Of a DNA stretch of 64,000 nucleotides, positions 1-7,522 are shown piece by piece (position 1 is the first letter of the stretch; every line of letters starts with the position of its first letter). Source of the stretch: Gloeothece verrucosa PCC 7822. Lineage in GTDB: Bacteria; Cyanobacteriota; Cyanobacteriia; Cyanobacteriales; Microcystaceae. The stretch lies in NCBI RefSeq assembly GCF_000147335.1, contig NC_014501.1:4294001-4358000 (forward strand). Reading direction: 5' to 3'. The notes below the pieces were generated by a model, which was given only the letters and a program-made list of their open reading frames with translations, was not told the DNA's origin and searched no databases. A program made the translations under genes and the position numbers.

Positions 1-54
1 TAAAGCCTTTTTTCCCTGCTACATCTAATCTCTCACCTAGTGCCGCGAAGCACT

Positions 55-95
55 CCCCCCTACTTTCCTTGTTGAGGCGGGGGTTTCCTTTTTAT
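55..95 (+). terminator. possible weak terminator hairpin at window edge
   Basis: A run of C at 55-60 can pair with GGGGG at 79-83, and a T-rich tract follows. A second small hairpin (AGTGC/GCACT, 39-54) lies just before it. The upstream gene is outside the window, so the function is a guess. Nothing else is visible in 1-187 apart from the AT-rich leader of the next gene. Confidence 0.3.
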
Positions 96-187
96 TAATT
101 TCTCTCTACTTCTTTAATAATTTTTTAATGAATTGGGGAATTGTAGTGGTAAAATGAACTCCAAGCAATTGAAGAACGGAGTTATTT

Positions 188-436
188 ATGTTTGACGGAA
201 TTAATTTTGAATATTTAATAGAAGAAGAAGTTATTCAGGAAGCCAATCATCAACAACTTTCTTTTCAGGAACAATTGTTTATTAAGCTTCTTGAAGGCGT
301 AAAACACGATCAAATCGGTTATGGAGTCATTCAAACTGAGCATCAGGAACCCCGAGGCGTGATTCTTTTTAAAGACCCTGATACCAATCAGCAAATTATT
401 CTCGGATATCTCGCTAATGCCATACGGAGTGTTTAA
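188..436 (+). CDS. hypothetical protein, 82 aa
   Basis: A small acidic soluble protein with no signal peptide or membrane segment. ACGGAG at 176-181 is a good ribosome binding site 6 nt before the ATG. The N-terminal half is rich in Glu/Gln and looks helical (residues 8-38). The C-terminal half alternates hydrophobic and polar residues (VILFKDPDTNQQIILGYL), like a beta hairpin. I do not recognise the family and can propose no function. It stands alone, with an AT-rich leader upstream and a convergent gene on the minus strand downstream. Confidence 0.6.
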   Translation: MFDGINFEYLIEEEVIQEANHQQLSFQEQLFIKLLEGVKHDQIGYGVIQTEHQEPRGVILFKDPDTNQQIILGYLANAIRSV

Positions 437-592
437 TATTTTTACTCCTAAATATAATTAAATTATCAACAAAAATTGCTGATTAATCAATAAGTGTTCG
501 GTTCAAAAAATCGGTTTAATTTTTAGAGTAGTGAACGGATTTCTTCGCTTTTTTTAATAAGACCCCCCTTTTCAACCCCTGGTGCTGAGGTT

Positions 593-883
593 TTAACTGT
601 TAATATTCAAGAGCTTATCTGGACTAACCCAACGCTTAACAAACTCGTCGTTATTGGTTTTAACTTTAATTTGTATTTCTTTGGTTCCTAGTTTAAGCAC
701 TTCACCGGGCACTTTTTGTACATTTTTGGCACTGGCGTGAGCTTTGTAAAGCCAGATGACCTGTTGACCTACATAAAAATTCTCTGCATTTTTCCAAGAT
801 TTTCCTTGATCAGCTAAGGCCGGTTGAATCCAGATTAAATTCAATAAAACTGCCAAAACAATTAAACAGTATTTCCAATCCAT
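593..883 (-). CDS. small secreted hypothetical protein, about 96 aa
   Basis: I start at the ATG at 883, giving MDWKYCLIVLAVLLNLIWI; extension to 907 would need a TTG. The N-terminus is a classic Sec signal peptide (charged start, hydrophobic core, ALA-D cleavage site around residues 24-26). The mature part, about 70 residues, is basic and contains KVPGEVLKLGTKEIQIKVK, which reads like a small beta-barrel or SH3-like fold. Function is unknown; it is probably periplasmic. Convergent with the preceding plus-strand gene. Confidence 0.6.
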   Translation of the reverse strand: MDWKYCLIVLAVLLNLIWIQPALADQGKSWKNAENFYVGQQVIWLYKAHASAKNVQKVPGEVLKLGTKEIQIKVKTNNDEFVKRWVSPDKLLNINS

Positions 884-1127
884 TTTCGACTTTCTAAAAT
901 TAAACAATTATTTTTTATTTAACCTGCTCTTAAATTTTTGACATTAGCTATTGATAAAATTATATGCTTCTGTATTATACCATATTTTCAAGTTTTTGGC
1001 TTACCTTGTCAGCTTAAAATAGGTTAAGTTTAATTAATATATTAATTAAGTATTGATAGTAAATCCGCTTTAAAAATCCCTCTTTGGATATAGACGTTGT
1101 ATCCCACATATCCACAGGGGAGGAAAT

Positions 1128-1199
1128 CCCGTTATTACTCGGGTTTGGGTATTATCCTCTGGCAAGCGGCTGACTCATTAACACCGAGTCACTAACGGG
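1128..1199. repeat. long imperfect inverted repeat upstream of hypothetical gene
   Basis: CCCGTTATTACTCGG at 1128-1142 is nearly the reverse complement of CCGAGTCACTAACGGG at 1184-1199 (one mismatch and one bulge), with a 41-nt loop. GACTCA-like words recur just after it. A smaller GGATAT/ATATCC pair lies at 1086-1113. It lies upstream of the gene starting at 1268, so it could be a leader hairpin or a mobile-repeat scar. The rest of 884-1127 is AT-rich with no gene seen. Confidence 0.5.
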
Positions 1200-1267
1200 T
1201 GAGCAAAGCGCGACTCACAGGAGTGTTAGTTTTTTTCAAGATTAGGGAATGTTATAACTGTAGTCTG

Positions 1268-1762
1268 ATGGACAGCTACAAGTTTGATGCTCAACAATTG
1301 ATCTCAAATGATTTTATGAGAAAACTAATCTTTGCTGATACAGAAGAGTTTTACCAAAAACTCAGTTATGCTGTTACTACTGGGGAAACTATTGAACTTC
1401 ATACAGATTATACTCGCTTTGGCGATCTTCCCACCCATCTCAAACAGATTTTTCAACTCAATCAGTATAAAACTGATACATGGGTTAGTAAGACAAGTTC
1501 TTCCTTTATTCCCAAAAGTTTTAGTTCTGTTGGTTTATCTTCGGCTTATTTATCCAAAATTATTATTAACGGCTCCACCACTGCCGGAGAAGTTTTTGGG
1601 AGTCTTTGCCTAGGTTCTCTAGGTGTAATAATAGGAAGAACGGTTGGTTTAACTGCGGGGATTTTCTCGAGCATTTTTAAAAAAGAAGATTATGCGGCTA
1701 AAGTGGCCATCGATTCTGTAGGACATTTGACTATTTTACTTGAGGAAGCCAAAACCTCTTAA
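1268..1762 (+). CDS. hypothetical protein with glycine-rich hydrophobic segment
   Basis: The reading frame is open from a GTG at 1199, but that start falls inside the inverted repeat. The ATG at 1268 (MDSYKFDAQQLIS) begins the protein-like sequence and gives 164 residues. The N-terminal half is soluble and helical. Around residues 103-140 there is a Gly/Ala/Ser-rich hydrophobic stretch (GEVFGSLCLGSLGVIIGR then TVGLTAGIFSSIF) like a glycine-zipper membrane hairpin. The C-terminus is amphipathic. I do not recognise the family. It converges on the LeuA-like gene downstream. Confidence 0.55.
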   Translation: MDSYKFDAQQLISNDFMRKLIFADTEEFYQKLSYAVTTGETIELHTDYTRFGDLPTHLKQIFQLNQYKTDTWVSKTSSSFIPKSFSSVGLSSAYLSKIIINGSTTAGEVFGSLCLGSLGVIIGRTVGLTAGIFSSIFKKEDYAAKVAIDSVGHLTILLEEAKTS

Positions 1763-1798
1763 TCTACTCGGGTTTATTCATACTCAACGGGATTATTG

Positions 1799-2632
1799 CT
1801 AGTTGCTTGCGCTGATTTGTTTAACCAGTTCTTCGGCTGGGGGAATTTTTTCAAGAATTACAGAGGTTTTATAGGTGGGATTTTGGTCAATTTCTTTAAT
1901 GACACTCTTGAGGTTAGCGTTACCTTTTCTAGCACCTAACCCATTAAGAGAACATTCAATTTGTCTTACGCCTACTTCAAGAGCGATAAGAGAATTTAAG
2001 AGTGCCTGCTCACAGTCATCATGACAATGAACAGAAACGATGGATTTGTCTATATTAGGAACTCGAGTAAATATTTTCTCAAGAAGTTGAGCAAATTCAG
2101 CAGGCAATAAGACTCCTAAACTATCCGGAATATTAATGGTTTTTGCCCCACTGTTGATAGCCATCTCTATGCCTCGACACAAAAAATCTAAATCACTGCG
2201 ACTAGCATCAAAGGCAGACCATTCTATATCATCACAGTAATTTCGAGCTAAAGTAACTCCCTGTTGAATCATTGAAAGTGCTTCTTGCCGCTTTAGAGGC
2301 TCTTTTTTAGCGAGATTTACATTACTGTAGAGATGAATTCTGCCCCGAGAAGCTGATTTGAGTCCTGTTGCCGCCCTTTCTATTTCCTGGACTGAAAGAT
2401 TAGATAAAGCACAAACAATTGAATTTTTAATCTCCCTTGAAACCGCGACAATTTCATCAAAATCTTGTTGAGACTTCGCCGGATAGCTCACTTCAATAAT
2501 ATCTACTTTCGCCTCCTCTAAGAGTTGAGCCAGCCGCAATTTTTCCGCTTGGCTCATTTTAATTCCCGGCACAAGTTCCCCGTCACGCATTGTGGTGTCT
2601 AAAATGAGAATTTGCTCAGAGAGATTGTTCAT
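1799..2632 (-). CDS. short DRE-TIM metallolyase (isopropylmalate/homocitrate synthase-like)
   Basis: The catalytic-barrel fold of the LeuA/homocitrate synthase family is recognisable: DTTMRDGE at residues 12-19, HCH metal ligands at 202-204 and the NGLGARKGN loop at 230-238. At 277 residues it holds only the barrel; the accessory and LeuA-dimer regulatory domains are absent (LeuA is about 500 aa or more). The motifs are off consensus: the Gln after RDGE is Leu, HCHND is HCHDD, and the usual GERAGN is GARKGN. Acyl-CoA/2-oxoacid condensation is therefore a family-level expectation, and the substrate is unknown. It is a single gene, divergent from the SOUL gene. Confidence 0.75.
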   Translation of the reverse strand: MNNLSEQILILDTTMRDGELVPGIKMSQAEKLRLAQLLEEAKVDIIEVSYPAKSQQDFDEIVAVSREIKNSIVCALSNLSVQEIERAATGLKSASRGRIHLYSNVNLAKKEPLKRQEALSMIQQGVTLARNYCDDIEWSAFDASRSDLDFLCRGIEMAINSGAKTINIPDSLGVLLPAEFAQLLEKIFTRVPNIDKSIVSVHCHDDCEQALLNSLIALEVGVRQIECSLNGLGARKGNANLKSVIKEIDQNPTYKTSVILEKIPPAEELVKQISASN

Positions 2633-2698
2633 AAAAATCTACTATGATGGATAAGGAATCTAACATACCATGTCTGTATTAGATTATCTAGGATTTAT

Positions 2699-3313
2699 AT
2701 GAAACTCCATCATATTCTATTAACATTGGGCATTATAACCCTTGCCGGCGTAGCGGTTGCCTTTAGTGTATATCAAGCTAACAGCGCTCCCTTACCCGAA
2801 GGTTTTCCGCCTCCCACAGAACCCGGAAAAATTGAGGTTAAACAATATCCGGGTTACCGTGCGGCTACCTATCGTTATCAAGGGGAATTATCTCAGGCGG
2901 CTAATCAGGCTTTTTATCCTCTCTATCAACATATTTCCTCTAATAATATTTCTATGACTTCTCCAGTGGAAACCCGTTACCCCAATAATACAGTTTCCTC
3001 TGCTGCGGCTAATGGAGAAGCGTCTGTTTCCTTTCTCTATCGTAACAATCAGATTTATCCCAAAGAAATTGCTCAAAATATTGAAGTAGAAGATGTTCTT
3101 CCCATGACGGTAGTGAGTTTAGGATTGCAAGGCGCTTATAGCTATTCTAGTTATCAAGAAAATCTTGAGCGGCTCACCGAATGGCTATCACAACATCCTG
3201 AGTATCAAGTGGTGGGACAACCTCGGCGCTTTTTTTATGATGGGCCTTATATTCCTGATGCCTTTAAACGTAGTGAAATTCAAATTCCCATTCAGTTAAT
3301 TACTCAAAATTAA
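2699..3313 (+). CDS. SOUL heme-binding family protein, exported
   Basis: The first 28 residues form a membrane anchor or signal sequence (HHILLTLGIITLAGVAVAFS). The rest matches the SOUL/HBP fold: IEVKQYPGYRAATYRY near residue 43, the NISMTSPVETRY segment near residue 83, and the C-terminal FYDGPYIPDAFKRSEIQIPI. SOUL proteins bind heme or tetrapyrroles; in photosynthetic organisms related proteins bind chlorophyll breakdown pigments. Length of 204 aa is normal for the family. The start ATG follows a T-rich leader without a strong Shine-Dalgarno. Partner and ligand cannot be read from sequence. Confidence 0.85.
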   Translation: MKLHHILLTLGIITLAGVAVAFSVYQANSAPLPEGFPPPTEPGKIEVKQYPGYRAATYRYQGELSQAANQAFYPLYQHISSNNISMTSPVETRYPNNTVSSAAANGEASVSFLYRNNQIYPKEIAQNIEVEDVLPMTVVSLGLQGAYSYSSYQENLERLTEWLSQHPEYQVVGQPRRFFYDGPYIPDAFKRSEIQIPIQLITQN

Positions 3314-3328
3314 TAAGCTCTAAAAATT

Positions 3329-3354
3329 TAGAGACGTTCCAAGCCACGTCTCTA
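3329..3354. repeat. small dispersed palindromic repeat, possible bidirectional terminator
   Basis: TAGAGACGT at 3329-3337 and ACGTCTCTA at 3346-3354 form a perfect 9-bp stem with an 8-nt loop between two convergent genes. A sister copy with the same CAAGCCAYGTCTCTA right arm lies at 51616-51647, also between convergent genes. It resembles the GTAGAGACG-type palindromes that I recall as common in cyanobacterial genomes. Confidence 0.65.
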
Positions 3355-3396
3355 TAGAAAAACCGGATATTTCCATTACGCTACTACCAATCGGGC

Positions 3397-4587
3397 CTAT
3401 AGTTGAAAAATAATTTCCCGTTTGGTGAAGGGTAAATCCTCATTAATAGCATCTATTTCTTGCTGTTCCATTTCATTAATTTCGGGCATATAATGCTGTA
3501 AAAGTTTAATCATTTTCGCGTTATAAAAGCGGTGTAAGCTGTAATTTGGGGTAGCCGGAAAACCTCTTCTTCGCTTATGTTTCCCGCCCGCACCGGGATC
3601 AAACATTTGAATATTTTCTTGAATGGCCCATTCAATAGGCTGATAATAACAAGCTTCAAAATGAAGACAATCAAATTCTTGTAAAGCTCCCCAATATCTC
3701 CCATAGAGGTTATCCCCTTTTCGCAGACAAAAAGATAAACCAACCGGTTTAGTATCTGTTTCCTGCTGATAGGCAGCCACTAAGACCACCCGATGACGAT
3801 AATTAGGATATAATTGCTCAAAAAATTTCCGAGTTAGATATTTACTTCCCCAATAAAACTTATCACAGGTACTACTGTAAAAATGATAAATGGATGGAAA
3901 TAAATGATGAGGAATTTCCTCTCCGACCCAAGTTTTAACAGTTAATCCAGCTTGCTGAACAGCCTTTCTTTCTCGTTTAATATTACGACGCTGATTAGCA
4001 TTAAAAATGCTTAAATAATCCTCAAAACTGTTAAAGCCCTTATTCGTCCAAATATAACTATGATGTAACCAACGACTAAAGCCATAATTTTCCATTTTCG
4101 CTCGCCACTCGGGATCGACAAAGAGAAAATGACATCCTGAAAGATGATTTCGATCACAAAAATGGTCAATAGCGGCTACCATCAATTCTGTAAGTTGATC
4201 TTCATCTTCTCCAGGAGCAATTAAAAAGCGATAGCCTTCGGCCGGGGTAAACGGAGTCATCCCCACTAATTTAGGATAATAGCGTATGCCCAAACGATGG
4301 GATAAATCTGCCCATTGATGATCAAAAACAAATTCGCCGTAACTGTGGCTTTTAATATATAAAGGGGCAGCCGCAATCAATTGGCGGTTCCGCCATACGG
4401 TTAAATGGCAGGGTTGACAGCCGGTTTTCCCGCTTGCACTGCCAGAAGTTTCCAAATTATTGAGCCATTCCCATTCCAAAAAGGGAGTAGAAAGGGGTTG
4501 AGCCAAGGCATCCCATTGGGCTTCGGGAATTTCCGCCATTTTTTGTATCCAGGCAAGAGAATATTCTGGCTTGACTTTTTGAAACAT
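3397..4587 (-). CDS. FemAB-like / GNAT-superfamily protein (DUF482 type)
   Basis: A 396-residue soluble protein whose sequence matches the 'peptidoglycan biosynthesis/recognition' FemAB-like family. It has an N-terminal PFLEWEWLNNLE segment, a central NQRRNIKRERKAVQQAGL basic helix (about residues 199-216), YHFYSSTCDKFYWG, and the C-terminal FDPGAGGKHKRRRGF motif (about 333-347). Members have two tandem GNAT-like folds; a peptidyl- or aminoacyl-transfer role is inferred, and the real substrate is unknown. Length is typical. It is followed on the same strand, after a gap, by other monocistronic genes, with the dispersed hairpin at 3329 just downstream. Confidence 0.8.
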   Translation of the reverse strand: MFQKVKPEYSLAWIQKMAEIPEAQWDALAQPLSTPFLEWEWLNNLETSGSASGKTGCQPCHLTVWRNRQLIAAAPLYIKSHSYGEFVFDHQWADLSHRLGIRYYPKLVGMTPFTPAEGYRFLIAPGEDEDQLTELMVAAIDHFCDRNHLSGCHFLFVDPEWRAKMENYGFSRWLHHSYIWTNKGFNSFEDYLSIFNANQRRNIKRERKAVQQAGLTVKTWVGEEIPHHLFPSIYHFYSSTCDKFYWGSKYLTRKFFEQLYPNYRHRVVLVAAYQQETDTKPVGLSFCLRKGDNLYGRYWGALQEFDCLHFEACYYQPIEWAIQENIQMFDPGAGGKHKRRRGFPATPNYSLHRFYNAKMIKLLQHYMPEINEMEQQEIDAINEDLPFTKREIIFQL

Positions 4588-4663
4588 GGGACTGCAATTA
4601 CAACTGTTTTTTAGGGCTTCGCCTTTAAAGGGCGGGGTTTATATCAGCGTAACGCAATCTCTG

Positions 4664-5347
4664 TTAATGGTGTAAGCGATAGTGTAAAAAAATTTCCCCT
4701 TCAATCTGTTTAACGCTCAATAATTCTAGCTCTTGCGCCTGCTGTTGGCTAAATCCGAGGCCCTCTACCGGGGTTGGTGCATCTGTACCCCCCAAAAGGA
4801 GAGGACAAAGGGTTAAGTAAAATTCATCAATTAAGGCGGCTTCGAGTAAACTGGCCACTAAGCCGCCACCGCCGAGGATAGCTAATTTTTCTAGGCCTAA
4901 TGTGGTGAATTGTTCAAAAGCCTTAAGCCAATTAATACGGTTATCTAGGTCATCAGCCTTTAAAATGCGTTCAAACCCCTCAGAATTGGTCTGTTGCCAA
5001 GTGTTTTCTCCCCTGTGGGTAGTGAGTAACCAACGAGGGAGAGATTGCCGAAAAAAGCGCATTTCAGGGTTAAGATTTCCTGACGCTGAACAGACAATGT
5101 GGACAGGTTGAGGGGGTTTATGTTGTTGTTTTCGCCATTGCAGGAGTTCAGGGTTAGAAATGGGGAAACTGGTATGATAAGCGCGAAGGGTACCAGCACC
5201 GAATAAAACTGCGTCTACTTGGGCAATTTGGGTTTCTAGATGGTTTTTATCAGCATCCGAACCAAAACGCGCGGCAGAACTATGTTTATCGGCGATTTTT
5301 CCATCTGCTGTCATGGCTAAAACTACAAGGGTATGAGGTCGTTTCAT
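4664..5347 (-). CDS. stand-alone RibD C-terminal-type pyrimidine reductase
   Basis: The start is the ATG at 5347 (MKRPHTLVVLAMTADGK); extending to 5377 would require TTG. It is 227 residues and corresponds to the dihydrofolate-reductase-like RibD_C domain: TADGKIAD near the N-terminus, VDAVLFGAGTLRAY in the NADPH/substrate region, LAILGGGGLVASLLEAALIDEF and LLLGGTDAPTPVEG. RibD_C reduces the ribosylamino-pyrimidine intermediate of riboflavin synthesis. The complete bifunctional ribD is present at 61686-62795, so this is a paralog without the deaminase domain, perhaps acting on another pteridine or pyrimidine. Confidence 0.8.
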   Translation of the reverse strand: MKRPHTLVVLAMTADGKIADKHSSAARFGSDADKNHLETQIAQVDAVLFGAGTLRAYHTSFPISNPELLQWRKQQHKPPQPVHIVCSASGNLNPEMRFFRQSLPRWLLTTHRGENTWQQTNSEGFERILKADDLDNRINWLKAFEQFTTLGLEKLAILGGGGLVASLLEAALIDEFYLTLCPLLLGGTDAPTPVEGLGFSQQQAQELELLSVKQIEGEIFLHYRLHH

Positions 5348-5476
5348 TGCAGAAAATCTCAAAGTAGAGCCGCTCAAAGCTTACAACCCATGATCGCATA
5401 AATTCCACCACCGCTCATTGAGCATAAAATACAATTAGTCTCGACAAAAAATTGAGAAGAAAACTTTTAATAATCT

Positions 5477-6487
5477 ATGACCATCCATATAGCTATTTTA
5501 GGAGTAGGGCGCTGGGGAGTGCATTGGGTGAGAAACTTTTTACAGCATCCAGATACCCAGGTAATCGCCATCGTTGATCCTTTTCGGGAACGACTCACTC
5601 AATGTCAGAAGCAATTTAAGCTAGATGAACAACAGATAATTTTAGCAACCGAATGGGAAACCATACGCGACCTAAAAACCCTCGATGCGGTTGTGGTTGC
5701 GACCCCGGCTAGTAGCCATTATTCCCTAATTACAGATGCTCTCCATCAGGGTTATCACGTTTTAGCCGAAAAACCCTTAACCCTCAACCCCGATGAATGT
5801 AGAACACTGACAGAACTTGCCAAACAACAGCAACGGCAATTATTTATCGATCATACCTATCTGTTTCATCCTGCCGTCCAACAAGGACAACAAATCGTTA
5901 AAGGTGGGAAACTCGGAGAATTACGCTACGGTTATGCGAGTCGTACCCATATCGGACCCATTCGTCAAGATGTAGACGCATTATGGGACTTAGCCATACA
6001 TGATATTGCTATCTTCAATCATTGGTTAGGACAAACCCCCAACCGGGTACAAGCGAGAGGAAAGATTTGGCTACAACCAGAAAAAGGATTAGCTGATCTT
6101 GTCTGGGTAACTCTCACCTATCCCGATGGGTTTGAAGCTTCTATACATCTGTGCTGGTTAAATCCAGATAAACAAAGGCGCTTGTGTCTATTGGGAACAG
6201 AAGGCAACTTAATCTTTGATGAAATGTCCCCTACTCCCCTGATATGGCAACAGGGTTACGTACAGCCACAAGGAGAACTATTTTTACCAGCCGGAGTCAG
6301 CACCTCTGTCATCGAAGTGGAAAAAGCCGAACCATTAGGTCGAGTTTGCCATGAGTTTATCAAAGCGATCCAATCTCAACAAACCCCTTCTATAGCTTCT
6401 GCACAAACCGCTACTCAATTGGTTGAAATTCTCAGTGCTTTAACTCAATCGATGCAAGAACAAGGCAAAACCATTACGCTAAAATAA
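5477..6487 (+). CDS. Gfo/Idh/MocA family NAD(P)-dependent oxidoreductase
   Basis: The N-terminal Rossmann fold begins IAILGVGRWGVHWVRNFL (GxGxxG, residues 5-22), and the family's EKPL motif follows near residue 95 (YHVLAEKPLTL), whose Lys is the usual catalytic residue. The C-terminal half carries the beta-sheet domain, with DLAIHDIAIFNHWLG containing the conserved His. The 336 residues are standard. The substrate is probably a sugar or cyclitol, not determinable here. It is first of three co-directional genes (gaps 37 and 22 nt) leading into the PII paralog. Confidence 0.85.
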   Translation: MTIHIAILGVGRWGVHWVRNFLQHPDTQVIAIVDPFRERLTQCQKQFKLDEQQIILATEWETIRDLKTLDAVVVATPASSHYSLITDALHQGYHVLAEKPLTLNPDECRTLTELAKQQQRQLFIDHTYLFHPAVQQGQQIVKGGKLGELRYGYASRTHIGPIRQDVDALWDLAIHDIAIFNHWLGQTPNRVQARGKIWLQPEKGLADLVWVTLTYPDGFEASIHLCWLNPDKQRRLCLLGTEGNLIFDEMSPTPLIWQQGYVQPQGELFLPAGVSTSVIEVEKAEPLGRVCHEFIKAIQSQQTPSIASAQTATQLVEILSALTQSMQEQGKTITLK

Positions 6488-6524
6488 TTTTCAGAAAACA
6501 TTATGATTAAATTCCCGAAAAAAC

Positions 6525-7016
6525 TTGTCTGAGCAAACCCCACCCCCCCAATTATCGCCCACAACGGCACTAGCCACCGATCAAGGGTTGAGAGCATCGA
6601 CAGAAACCTGGTTTGAGTACCCCATCCGAGTACAACCTCATCATACTGATTATGAAGGGGTAGCATGGCATGGGACTTATTTAACCTGGATGGAAGAGGC
6701 CCGGGTAGAATGTTTACGCTCTATGGGCATTAATTATGCTGATTTAGTTAAGATTGGATGTGTTTTACCCGTTGTAGAATTATCCTTACGTTATCATCGC
6801 CCTTTGAAATTAGGAGAACAAGCCATCGTTAAAACCCGTATGGATGAAATCGCCGGCGTGAGAATTCATTGGGATTATAAGATTCAATCTTCTGATGATC
6901 AACAATTATATTTAACTGGACGAGTCACCTTAGTGGCCATAGATTCAGAAAAAGGGAAAGTTATGCGTCAGTTGCCTCCGGCGGTTAAAGAAGCGCTGAT
7001 GAAACTCAGTCGATAA
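6525..7016 (+). CDS. hotdog-fold acyl-CoA thioesterase (YbgC/4HBT-like)
   Basis: The hotdog signature is clear: PIRVQPHHTDYEGVAWHGTYL with the family's D-x-x-G-x-x-x-H-x-x-Y/xxW pattern (residues about 31-50), then WMEEARVECLRSMG. The C-terminal strands are VKTRMDEIAGVRIHWDYKI and LTGRVTLVAID. The upstream in-frame stop at 6504 leaves TTG at 6525 as the earliest start (MSEQTPPP), with no better ATG before the fold; the first 25 residues are low in structure. Hydrolysis of a short acyl- or aryl-CoA is the family expectation. It sits 37 nt after the oxidoreductase and 22 nt before the PII gene. Confidence 0.8.
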   Translation: MSEQTPPPQLSPTTALATDQGLRASTETWFEYPIRVQPHHTDYEGVAWHGTYLTWMEEARVECLRSMGINYADLVKIGCVLPVVELSLRYHRPLKLGEQAIVKTRMDEIAGVRIHWDYKIQSSDDQQLYLTGRVTLVAIDSEKGKVMRQLPPAVKEALMKLSR

Positions 7017-7038
7017 CATAATTCAATCAGGTTAATTC

Positions 7039-7377
7039 ATGAAAAAAATAGAAGCCATCATTCGCTCCCATAAATTAGACGAGGTAAAAACCGCCGCTCT
7101 CAATGCTGGAGTGATCGGCATGACCATTACTGAACTGCGACAATTTGGACGACAAAAAGGCTTACAAGAACGCTATCGAGGCGTAGTTTATAATGTGGAT
7201 TTTCAAACGCGGCTCAAAGTCGAAGTCGTCGCCGATGACGAGCAAATCGATTTAATTGTTCAAGCTTTAGTCAATTCGGCTCAAACCGGCAAACTTGGAG
7301 ACGGGAAAATTATTGTTTCTACCGTCAATGAAACTGTGAGAATCCGAACCGAAGAACACAACCTAGAAGCTATATAG
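7039..7377 (+). CDS. PII signal-transduction protein paralog (GlnB/GlnK-like)
   Basis: A 112-residue PII protein with MKKIEAIIR start, the FGRQKG segment (36-41), the T-loop ERYRGVVYNVDF (44-55), the ATP-site TGKLGDGKI and C-terminal VRIRTEEHN. PII binds ATP/ADP and 2-oxoglutarate and controls nitrogen and carbon transport and metabolism. Cyanobacterial GlnB has RGSEY at 47-51 and is phosphorylated on Ser49; here the residues are RGVVY, so Ser49 and Glu50 are both Val while Tyr51 is kept. Residue 58, Lys in canonical PII and a 2-oxoglutarate contact, is Arg. It is probably a second, non-phosphorylated PII. It lies 22 nt after the thioesterase gene, and its last codons lie inside a foldback element. 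Confidence 0.85.
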   Translation: MKKIEAIIRSHKLDEVKTAALNAGVIGMTITELRQFGRQKGLQERYRGVVYNVDFQTRLKVEVVADDEQIDLIVQALVNSAQTGKLGDGKIIVSTVNETVRIRTEEHNLEAI

Positions 7378-7522
7378 CATTTCTCATTTTAGTGAGGTAC
7401 ATAGTTTTTCGATTTTAGGGAAGAGGGAACACTTCGACAAGCTCAGTGCAAGCAGGGAACAGGGAAAAGGTAATCAAAAATAAAATTGAGGTGTACCTCA
7501 TTGATTTGAGAAACGCTATATA
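7371..7522. mobile_element. MITE-like foldback element overlapping the PII stop codon
   Basis: Left end TATATAGCATTTCTCA followed by TGAGGTACA (7371-7400) matches the reverse complement of the right end TGTACCTCA..TGAGAAACGCTATATA (7491-7522): about 24 of 30 positions pair. The element is 152 bp with no coding capacity. Its interior has the CTTCGACAAGCTCAGTGCA word I recall as widespread in cyanobacterial intergenic repeats. Its first bases are also the last codons and TAG stop of the PII gene, so the insertion apparently supplied the C-terminus. Confidence 0.6.

Noticed and set aside
1332..1613. Overlapping plus-strand frame inside the 1268 gene
   Set aside because: It lies wholly within a better-supported frame, has no ribosome site and reads as hydrophobic out-of-frame sequence.
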